A DNA stretch of 5,156 bases, from contig JAJRPU010000246.1 in the NCBI GenBank assembly GCA_024280615.1, forward strand, positions 1 through 5,156, in the 5' to 3' direction. The first letter of the stretch is position 1. Every line of letters begins with the position of its first letter. The notes beneath the pieces are model-generated. The model saw only the letters and a program-made list of their open reading frames with translations. It searched no databases and was not told the origin of the DNA. Positions 1 to 5,156 of the stretch are shown here, in pieces. The stretch comes from Bacteroidota bacterium. GTDB lineage: Bacteria > Bacteroidota > Bacteroidia > JAADEI01. The position numbers and the translations under genes were made by a program.

Positions 1-918
1 CTCAGGTTGCGGGTGAACATCAATGAACACAGAGTCTCTAGTTTGACAGCCGTTAGCATCAGTCACTGTCACATAATACATTGTATCGGAAGGAGGAAAA
101 GCAAGCGGGTCCTGACAGGTTGTACAACTAAGGTATCCCGACGGTGTCCATTGATAGGTGTAGGGTGATAGACCTGAAAAGACAGACAAATCAATCAGGA
201 CAGTGTCAGGAAAGCATTTTTCAAGGGTGTCGGGTAAGACAGTTTGAGGATTGGGATTGACTGTGATGATGAAATTTTCTGTCCCATAGCATCCTGTTGC
301 ATCGGTCACTGTAACGGTTCCAACATACGTTCCTGCGGGGGTGTAAACATGTTGTACGGGATTGCCTGTGGCATTTGTGCCGTCACCAAAATCCCAGGTG
401 TAGGTCAGAGGCGGCACAGGAGTGTAAGTTGAAGATGGTGGAACCTGTGCTTCTAATGTGATTGTGTCTCCTTCACAGGGTGTCGGATTTGAGATAGTTA
501 CGTTCAAAGGAATAGTTATTTCTAGAATACCCGAATAGTTCGTTATGCATCCTGAGCCGCCACAATCCCTAACCACAGTGTAGTTATAGGTACCGCATCC
601 ATTGAAACAATGTGTAAAATCAGTTGGGGCGGACACTGTTCCCGTGGTTACATTACCATCACCCCAGTCAATCGTTACGTTGCAGGTAACTGTTGCGTTT
701 GGATAATGGGCAGGACCTATTGTAAGGGTTACACAGTTTGCATTGATTGTTTCCGTAATGGGGTCCACTATTGCACACGTTAGTTTGTTAACTTTTTCAT
801 TTGGATTGTTAGCTGAGGTAGAAAAAGGAAATAGTATTATAGAAAGTGTCCATAAAGCAAGCTCTACTATGACCTTATGCCTGAGTGGCAAAATGTCCAA
901 TTGTCTCTTGAAATTCAT
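1..918 (-). CDS. PKD-domain secreted/surface protein, C-terminus cut by window edge
   Basis: The first 306 codons of a gene that continues past the left edge. The start is well fixed: ATG at 918 lies two codons after an in-frame TAG (922-924), and the next Met is at residue 280. Residues 1-36 look like a signal peptide with a long basic n-region (K4, R5, R13, K15), a hydrophobic stretch around 16-32 and cleavage near STSA/NN. Domain 1 (about 55-135) is PKD-like, with DWGDG at 84-88 and GTYNYTV at 109-115, and is unusually Cys-rich. Domain 2 (about 139-222) is a classic PKD fold: WDFGDG at 175-180, then HVY, AGTY and VTVTDATGC ending at 210. Domain 3 (about 223-304) has the W-x-P...LSCTTC...YYVTVTDANGC pattern common in large Bacteroidota surface proteins. 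PKD arrays usually mediate binding or spacing outside the cell. Such proteins often end in a gliding-motility-associated (CHU_C) or type A sorting domain, which would lie beyond this window. It starts 27 bp after the propeller gene stop with no obvious promoter, so co-transcription is likely. Confidence 0.9.
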   Translation of the reverse strand, partial: MNFKRQLDILPLRHKVIVELALWTLSIILFPFSTSANNPNEKVNKLTCAIVDPITETINANCVTLTIGPAHYPNATVTCNVTIDWGDGNVTTGTVSAPTDFTHCFNGCGTYNYTVVRDCGGSGCITNYSGILEITIPLNVTISNPTPCEGDTITLEAQVPPSSTYTPVPPLTYTWDFGDGTNATGNPVQHVYTPAGTYVGTVTVTDATGCYGTENFIITVNPNPQTVLPDTLEKCFPDTVLIDLSVFSGLSPYTYQWTPSGYLSCTTCQDPLAFPPSDTMYYVTVTDANGCQTRDSVFIDVHPQPE

Positions 919-945
919 TTTCTACTATATTGTTAAAAGGCTCTA

Positions 946-2280
946 TTATTTTATGCGAAGGTTCACATTTTTTAAGTTGCCTTTGAGTTCTTTTATCTCG
1001 TTGATTTTTGTTTCTTCTAAAGAGATGTTATTTTCCTGTCTTACTTCAACGCTCATTTTTTTAACCCTTTGAGTTGTTTTTGAAGAGGTGATTGTTTCAG
1101 ATTTTAAGCCCCTGACTAAAAGGAAGGACTTGTCGCCTGTGGAACCCAGCAGGCTTGCTGCAACTCCAAAATTATTACCTTCTTTAAACACTTTTATGTC
1201 CATTGGAGAAACCTTTAAGCCTTCTGGAATATTTGAGACTAAGTCAGAAACATTATTTTTACTTACATTCAACGTGCTTGGTTCTATAGCAATTATTCCT
1301 GCTTCAATTTTATTCCCAGTCTTTAATTTGCCAGCACATATGATTTGATTTCCTGTTGTTATTGCGTTATTCGTCGTAAATCCTTCAACGAAAAGAATAG
1401 TGGTTACTTTTCCGTCCTGTGGGTTTATGTTTGCCAAATAACTTCCTGAAAGCTTTGCATCGGTGTAAATGACCCATATTGAGCCGTCACTGGATAGAAA
1501 CAGGTCGTTAACGTGTCCGCGCACTGGAAAAGAGATTGCCCATTTAATTGAGCCGTCATGGGAGATTCTTGCAATAAAAGGATTGGTGTTCAAGGGATAG
1601 TTCTTTTCGTTGTCCCATTCTGAATATGTTTCTCCAGCAACAACTAAGTCCCCTTTGGGAAGGGATTCCACTTTATACAATCGCCACACATACTTGTTTG
1701 CCCCAGGGAAAGTGATGTAATAAGCCTTTTTAAGAGTTAAGTCAGGAGAGGCAAACACTAACAATCCCTGAGGAAGCATTGCACTGGCTGGAACAAGACT
1801 GTATGCCGTCACCACTTTTATCTCACCCATACCAGCTATTGCCAATGTGTTGTCATTAACCAATGCAGCATCAAAGATTTCTGAAAAACCATTTTCCACA
1901 GTGAACAGCTTATAATCATTAACAGTGCCATTTCTATTAAGCAGACTTATAAAACTGACTTCTTTTATATTGACTTTGGGATATACCTCTCCAACAGTTA
2001 ATAGTATATTGCCCTGTGAAAAGGTATTAAGCACAAAAAACTTATATGGGAAAATCAGTCTGGAAGATATTGAAGCACCTTCTTCCGACACAGTTACAAT
2101 AACCTGCTCTGAAGTGTTTTTAGTCAATGCTACATAAACTTTACCATTGCCGGTAATTACCCCACCAATAAGCAACGATTTGGAACCAGGAATAGTATAA
2201 ACCATAGTCTCTTGAGCTTTAACTATCGCAAGAAAGACAAAAGCTACAGCTAAGGTCCACGTGAAAAACCTTCCGTACAT
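946..2280 (-). CDS. Secreted beta-propeller-like protein of unknown function, 444 aa
   Basis: I do not recognise a named family. The reading frame is open back to 2514, but I place the start at ATG 2280 because it begins a clear signal peptide: R4, hydrophobic residues 5-20, V-K-A at 20-22, then Q23. A phylum-type promoter also ends 22 bases upstream. The mature protein seems built from about seven units of 40-65 residues (roughly 35-78, 79-131, 132-197, 198-253, 254-303, 304-355, 356-396), each with short beta-rich segments and G-D/N-G turns. The clearest is residues 210-251: GDLVVAGETYS, then NPFIARISHDGSIKWAISF, the pattern of SBBP/delta-60-type propeller repeats that is also seen in the neighbouring 773-aa protein. 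Residues 397-444 form a charged, Lys/Glu/Asn-rich tail that may be helical, in place of an Ig-like T9SS sorting domain. The product is probably periplasmic, or exported by another route. No catalytic motif is visible. It probably heads an operon with the PKD gene 27 bp downstream. Confidence 0.85.
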   Translation of the reverse strand: MYGRFFTWTLAVAFVFLAIVKAQETMVYTIPGSKSLLIGGVITGNGKVYVALTKNTSEQVIVTVSEEGASISSRLIFPYKFFVLNTFSQGNILLTVGEVYPKVNIKEVSFISLLNRNGTVNDYKLFTVENGFSEIFDAALVNDNTLAIAGMGEIKVVTAYSLVPASAMLPQGLLVFASPDLTLKKAYYITFPGANKYVWRLYKVESLPKGDLVVAGETYSEWDNEKNYPLNTNPFIARISHDGSIKWAISFPVRGHVNDLFLSSDGSIWVIYTDAKLSGSYLANINPQDGKVTTILFVEGFTTNNAITTGNQIICAGKLKTGNKIEAGIIAIEPSTLNVSKNNVSDLVSNIPEGLKVSPMDIKVFKEGNNFGVAASLLGSTGDKSFLLVRGLKSETITSSKTTQRVKKMSVEVRQENNISLEETKINEIKELKGNLKNVNLRIK

Positions 2281-2301
2281 ATCATTACAATTTCCTACAT
2301 A

Positions 2302-2334
2302 CAAAAATACGAACTTTTTATTAAATGAGCCAAA
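2302..2334 (-). promoter_or_regulatory. Promoter of the 444-aa propeller gene
   Basis: On the minus strand TTTG (2331-2334) is followed after 21 bp by TATTTTTG (2302-2309), which fits TAnnTTTG. The -7 element ends 22 bases before the ATG at 2280, almost the same geometry as the promoter of the 773-aa gene. This supports a start at 2280. A weak AGGA lies 12 bases upstream of the ATG; Shine-Dalgarno sites are often absent in this phylum. Confidence 0.7.
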
Positions 2335-2405
2335 ATGCGCTTTAAAATCTATTTTAGTGGCTGATATTTTTACAAGTTTTGAAAGAAAAAGAACAATAAT
2401 TGATG

Positions 2406-2422
2406 ACCCAGGCATTGTGGGT
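2406..2422 (-). terminator. Weak hairpin downstream of the 773-aa gene
   Basis: On the minus strand ACCCA (2418-2422) and TGGGT (2406-2410) can pair around a 7-nt loop, about 50 bases after the TAG stop. A T-rich stretch follows only after some 10 bases, so this is a poor intrinsic terminator. It could merely reduce read-through into the 444-aa gene. Confidence 0.25.
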
Positions 2423-2470
2423 AAAAGGGAAAGTATGCAGATATAGGTCAATAATGCGTGTCGTATGTCC

Positions 2471-2692
2471 CTAGAATATATGTATTTTATAAGGTGCACT
2501 ATTGTTTCCAACATATAACAAATAGGTTCCTTTAGGAATGTTGCGAATCGTTAGATGAGAGGTTTGTCTTGCTCTTAAAATTTCCTTACCTGAAATATCA
2601 TATATAACCAGGTCTGTAGGTTCGTGTAAGTGTATTGAAACACCATTTTGATTGGGCAGTTTACTAATTATTATGCCTTGCATATTGTATGG
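2471..2692 (-). other. T9SS type A C-terminal sorting domain (within the 773-aa protein)
   Basis: About the last 73 residues (701-773). Visible hallmarks are a hydrophobic strand with V-I-Y-D-I-S-G-K (728-735), the I-x-x-I-P-K-G-T-Y-L-L (749-759) strand-turn-strand, and a terminal K-I-H-I-F. This pattern directs the mature protein through the type IX secretion pore, with removal of the domain at the cell surface. Length and order match the family. Confidence 0.9.
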
Positions 2693-4792
2693 GTATTCAT
2701 TACCGGAGATATTAACTTGGTGGCATTCGGAAGTGTCTGAGCAAGCACCAATAGTTATAATCACTGCGTAAGAACCGTTTTCAGTAGCAACGAAAGTGTT
2801 TGATGTTGCACCCTGAATTGGGCTTCCGGTAGCACAGTTAATCCATTGATAGTAATCTGCTCCTGGCGTAGCGGTTAGAACATTGTTATTCACACTCACG
2901 TTGGTGTCAATGCTGATTATAGAAACGTCGTAGAAAATAACCGAATCGCAACCTACCACAGTTTGTAATGAATCATAGACATATATGCCGGACACATAGA
3001 AGGTGTCATTTAACGCATTTACAAAGAATGAGCAGGCTTCATAGGGAAGGGTATCTGCTTTTGATTGATTAATCTGGACGTTGGCAATGATTATTGAGTC
3101 GCAACCTGTTGTGGGATGAAGCAAGGTGTCATAAGGATAGAAGCCGGAGGTGGTAACGGTAATGCCTGAAGGCAGAGTAATTGAATTGCAAGCAGAAATG
3201 GGGATTGTGTCATAGGAAGGTGGGTAAATGGTTATGTCAAAAGGCACGATGGAATCGCAACCTGTAAAGGAAACAAGAGTATCATAGTACAAGCCACTAG
3301 TAGTTACCACTGTTCCAGATGGCAGTGTGTATTGAGTGCATGCGGAAATAGTTTGCGTTGGGGCAGTTATAGTTACACAGTTTTCAGCCCATTTAACAAT
3401 GAATGGGTCGTATTGGGTATGTGGTGTTGTGAGTGGTCCGGAATGTCTGGGTCCAAGTCGTCCATCGCCATTGTTGTAAGTTCCTGCGAGATAAACGGAA
3501 ATTCCGTATGCCGCTACGGCATAGCCCCTGTCTTGATTCAGACTTCCTGCTTCACGAGCCCAATAATAGTTTCCAAGAGTATCAAATTTGGCTATGTAAA
3601 TGTCATAGTCGCCTGCACTGTAGATGTAATCAACCGATGGAGACGGGTCCATGTCTGCAACGTCTTGAAAACGTCCAGCCACGTAAACATATTGGTTAAA
3701 CGAAGTAACCGATGAACCATAATCGTAAGAAGGACTTCCAAAATTACCTGCCCATATAAGATTTCCAGTAGTTGAATAAATAGCGAGGAAGGCGTCCGCG
3801 GAACCGTTAGAAGTGAGGGTATATGTTGTTGCAGAAGGGTCAAAATCAACAGTGCTTTGGAATATACCGGTTACTAATACTTTTTCTCCGGCAACATGGA
3901 TGTCATAGCCGTCATCTCTGGCTCCTGAACCGAAACCGAAGCCGAACCTGAAATTGCCTGAAATATCAACGGATAAGACAATAATGTCATCCTGAGTGGT
4001 TGATGGAGAGTGAATAGCTGTACCGGCTCCAAAACTCAAATCAAGAGTATCATTAGTGTATCCAGTAGCATAGATATTGCCTGAGTTATCCGCTGCCAAG
4101 GCATAGATTTTATCTCTGCCATCACTATCAGCACACTTAGACCATTTATAACCCAGCAATGAGTCCAGAGCAATGAGGCATAAATCACTATTGCCTGCTG
4201 AGAAATAAGGCACGCTATCTGCAGGTCCAGGAGCAGGATTAAGGTCTATCGTGTCTTCAACGTTTAGTGACACAACAATCAGAGAATCACCTATTGAAAC
4301 CACGTCATAAGCTTCATCATATTGGTCGCTTCCCCATCTAACGGCATTTATGAAATTACCCGCGGTGTCCCAAACTGCTAAGAATCCATCTCGGCTCCCA
4401 TAACCATCAATTGTGAAAGTTCCCTGACCTGGGTCAAAGTCAACTGTCCCGGTGACACGACCAACTATGTAAATTTTGTTACGGGACACGAAAAGTGACA
4501 GTCCTGCATCTGTGTATATACCCCCAAAACTCTTAGCCCACACTAAATTCCCGTTGGTGTCAAGTTTGACGACCATAATGTCATAGCCCCCCTGAGTGGT
4601 TAGGATTGAGGATGGAGAAAAGATAACTGAATCATCAAATGACCCTATGGCATAAAGGTATCCATCAGAGTAAACAATATTCATAAAATCTTCTCTGTTA
4701 GTACCTTGAGGCGTAACCTGCCAGATGTATTGTGGAGCTTGAGCCACTGCCCACATGCTAATTATCCCTAGTGCAATACTATATTTAATCAT
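2471..4792 (-). CDS. T9SS type A sorting domain protein with seven-bladed beta-propeller, 773 aa
   Basis: Complete secreted or surface protein. Residues 1-17 are a signal peptide (K3, hydrophobic core, A-V-A then Q18). Residues about 31-472 contain seven propeller repeats of the SBBP type, each with a YVAG-like strand, an acidic DFDP-like loop in several blades (118-121, 316-319, 380-383), D-x-F-x-A, and a D-T-x-GN-x-x-W turn. Residues about 473-627 are three repeats with paired Cys (485/512, 535/564, 587/615) and a GCDS signature. Residues about 628-695 look like a small Ig-like domain (YYQW at 647-650; Cys 653, 684, 690). Residues about 701-773 are a type A C-terminal sorting domain (LVIYDISGKEI, then IPKGTYLLYV, ending KIHIF), recognised and removed during type IX secretion in this phylum. 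The start ATG is preceded by a good promoter with a short leader. The function is unknown; binding of a surface ligand or carbohydrate is a guess. The domain order is ordinary for Bacteroidota, which makes the family call secure even though the role is not. Confidence 0.96.
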   Translation of the reverse strand: MIKYSIALGIISMWAVAQAPQYIWQVTPQGTNREDFMNIVYSDGYLYAIGSFDDSVIFSPSSILTTQGGYDIMVVKLDTNGNLVWAKSFGGIYTDAGLSLFVSRNKIYIVGRVTGTVDFDPGQGTFTIDGYGSRDGFLAVWDTAGNFINAVRWGSDQYDEAYDVVSIGDSLIVVSLNVEDTIDLNPAPGPADSVPYFSAGNSDLCLIALDSLLGYKWSKCADSDGRDKIYALAADNSGNIYATGYTNDTLDLSFGAGTAIHSPSTTQDDIIVLSVDISGNFRFGFGFGSGARDDGYDIHVAGEKVLVTGIFQSTVDFDPSATTYTLTSNGSADAFLAIYSTTGNLIWAGNFGSPSYDYGSSVTSFNQYVYVAGRFQDVADMDPSPSVDYIYSAGDYDIYIAKFDTLGNYYWAREAGSLNQDRGYAVAAYGISVYLAGTYNNGDGRLGPRHSGPLTTPHTQYDPFIVKWAENCVTITAPTQTISACTQYTLPSGTVVTTSGLYYDTLVSFTGCDSIVPFDITIYPPSYDTIPISACNSITLPSGITVTTSGFYPYDTLLHPTTGCDSIIIANVQINQSKADTLPYEACSFFVNALNDTFYVSGIYVYDSLQTVVGCDSVIFYDVSIISIDTNVSVNNNVLTATPGADYYQWINCATGSPIQGATSNTFVATENGSYAVIITIGACSDTSECHQVNISGNEYPYNMQGIIISKLPNQNGVSIHLHEPTDLVIYDISGKEILRARQTSHLTIRNIPKGTYLLYVGNNSAPYKIHIF
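2912..3376 (-). repeat. Three Cys-paired tandem repeats within the 773-aa protein
   Basis: Three units of about 50 residues (473-523, 524-575, 576-627). Units 1 and 2 share SAC, then TLPSG, VTTSG, YDTL and TGCDSI. Unit 3 keeps the Cys pair, SGIYVYDSL and VGCDSV but has lost LPSG. Repeats of this type occur in many Bacteroidota secreted proteins, usually between a functional head and the sorting domain, so a stalk or spacer role is likely. The Cys pairs suggest one disulfide per unit; that is inferred. Confidence 0.8.
3377..4699 (-). repeat. Seven tandem beta-propeller repeats within the 773-aa protein
   Basis: Coding repeats of 55-68 residues. Approximate protein limits are 31-91, 92-155, 156-222, 223-290, 291-354, 355-418 and 419-472. 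Shared positions are a Y/D-G entry, a hydrophobic strand ending in G, a loop with D-x-D/N-P in blades 2, 3, 5 and 6, a D-x-F/I strand and a GN-x-x-W-A strand. Blade 7 stops at FIVKWAENC and lacks the last strand. The seven-unit count is by eye and the blade limits are approximate. Confidence 0.8.
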
Positions 4793-4804
4793 GACTACAG
4801 GTTT

Positions 4805-4818
4805 TTTGTAATTACAAA
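4805..4818. promoter_or_regulatory. Perfect 14-bp palindrome over the promoter, possible operator
   Basis: The sequence TTTGTAATTACAAA is its own reverse complement. It overlaps the TTTG half of the -7 element and the expected transcription start of the 773-aa gene. A dimeric repressor bound here would block that promoter. No regulator is encoded in the window, and AT-rich palindromes can occur by chance. Confidence 0.35.
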
Positions 4819-4846
4819 TATAAGGCTATTTATAGTTTCACGCAAA
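4815..4846 (-). promoter_or_regulatory. Promoter of the 773-aa propeller gene
   Basis: Read on the minus strand there is a TTTG (-33 element, 4843-4846), a 20-bp spacer, then TATATTTG (-7 element, 4815-4822), matching the Bacteroidota consensus TAnnTTTG exactly. The last base of the -7 element is 23 bases before the ATG, which implies a leader of only about 15-20 nt. Confidence 0.75.
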
Positions 4847-4870
4847 CTTGTGATGCTTGATGAGTTCTAC

Positions 4871-4898
4871 TTTGGAAAGGCCAAAATGTATATCTTTG
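4871..4898 (+). promoter_or_regulatory. Candidate promoter of the Gly-rich protein gene
   Basis: TATCTTTG at 4891-4898 matches TAnnTTTG, and a TTTG at 4871-4874 lies 16 bp upstream, somewhat shorter than the usual spacing. The element ends 27 bases before ATG 4925. It is less certain than the two minus-strand promoters because of the short spacer. Confidence 0.5.
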
Positions 4899-4924
4899 TT
4901 CTTAGAAAGCCAAAAACTTTACTT

Positions 4925-5156
4925 ATGAGACTAGGAAAAGTTGAGGCATTAATAGGTTTTATTTTGTTGACATGCAATGTTCTTATAGCTCAAGATAGAT
5001 ATGTATTTGATTACACCGGACAAGTGGATACATTTGTTATTCCCGATAATGCTTGCCGAATAGTTGTAAAGGTTTGGGGAGCAGGTGGTGGAGGAGGAGG
5101 TGCTGATGCTTGTGGCAGTGGTGGACCGGGAGGCGGCGGAGCCTATGTAGAAGCGA
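4925..5156 (+). CDS. Secreted Gly-rich protein, N-terminal 77 codons (right edge)
   Basis: The gene runs off the right edge. From ATG 4925 the product begins with a signal peptide: R2 and K5, hydrophobic residues 8-21, then L-I-A at 20-22 followed by Q23-D24. Next comes YVFDYTGQVDTFVIP (26-40), V-V-K-V-W-G-A-G (47-54), a six-Gly run (54-59), then GSGGPGGGGAYV (64-75). This is the recognisable start of the glycine-rich surface domain common in Bacteroidota, where an F-x-Y-T-G...F-x-V-P strand leads into WGAGGGG and GGGGAYV. Family members are often long, with Ig-like repeats and a T9SS sorting domain at the far end, which cannot be seen here. In-frame ATGs at 4853 and 4886 would extend the protein. 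I prefer 4925 because it puts the signal peptide at the N-terminus and lies 27 bases after a TAnnTTTG element. C17 is preceded by L-L-T, a poor lipobox, so a lipoprotein is less likely. Confidence 0.87.
   Translation, partial: MRLGKVEALIGFILLTCNVLIAQDRYVFDYTGQVDTFVIPDNACRIVVKVWGAGGGGGGADACGSGGPGGGGAYVEA

Noticed and set aside
743..1072. Plus-strand open frame of 109 codons
   Set aside because: It lies antisense to the PKD signal peptide region and the 3' end of the propeller gene, spans the gap between them, and its product shows no family motif.
1088..1348. Plus-strand open frame of 86 codons
   Set aside because: Entirely antisense to the 444-aa propeller gene, with no export signal of its own or family pattern.
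3332..3715. Two overlapping plus-strand open frames
   Set aside because: Both are antisense to blades 6-7 and the first Cys repeat, whose minus-strand frame has clear repeat conservation.
3592..3849. Minus-strand open frame in another frame
   Set aside because: It lies within the propeller gene, and the main frame carries the conserved repeats.
4853..4924. Upstream in-frame ATGs (4853, 4886) for the Gly-rich gene
   Set aside because: They would put a charged extension before the signal peptide and overlap the candidate promoter at 4871-4898.
4967..4978. Lipobox LLTC in the Gly-rich protein
   Set aside because: Thr directly before Cys is a poor match, and the hydrophobic stretch continues to an L-I-A/Q signal peptidase I site.
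5081..5145. GGT/GGA-rich stretch as a possible microsatellite or phase-variable tract
   Set aside because: It varies in codon use, stays in frame and encodes the expected Gly-rich domain. No pure tandem repeat long enough for slippage is seen.
1..5156. CRISPR array, tRNA, insertion sequence or phage features
   Set aside because: No regularly spaced repeats, cloverleaf-like sequence, transposase motifs or terminal inverted repeats were found on either strand.

Overview
This window looks like Bacteroidota chromosome, most likely from an environmental, gliding or surface-living lineage. Three things point there. The 773-residue protein carries a type IX secretion (T9SS) type A sorting domain. 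The other proteins use families typical of that phylum: PKD arrays, SBBP/delta-60-like propeller repeats, and a Gly-rich surface domain. The best promoter candidates fit the phylum's -7 consensus TAnnTTTG with an upstream TTTG. I cannot name the genus.

Layout, right to left because three of the four genes are on the minus strand. (1) The right edge (4925-5156, plus) holds the first 77 codons of a secreted Gly-rich protein. (2) A 132-bp divergent spacer (4793-4924) holds two back-to-back promoter candidates and a perfect 14-bp palindrome. (3) 2471-4792 (minus) encodes the main complete gene: signal peptide, seven-bladed beta-propeller, three Cys-paired repeats, an Ig-like domain and a T9SS sorting domain. 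(4) A 190-bp spacer (2281-2470) holds a weak terminator candidate and a well-formed promoter. (5) 946-2280 (minus) encodes a second, diverged propeller-like secreted protein without a recognisable T9SS signal. (6) After 27 bp comes a PKD-domain surface protein (918 down to 1, minus) that runs off the left edge.

All four products have N-terminal export signals, so the window reads as a surface or secreted-protein locus. The 444-residue propeller and the PKD protein are probably co-transcribed. The 773-residue gene has its own promoter and faces the Gly-rich gene across the divergent spacer. No enzymatic active site is visible in any product; the roles are probably structural, adhesive or binding.

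I see no tRNA, rRNA, CRISPR array, insertion sequence or phage module. I do not see a clearly novel system. The points most worth a second look are the strand-exchange closure of the propeller, the palindrome over its promoter, and the contrast between the two propeller proteins in sorting signal and putative glycosylation motifs.
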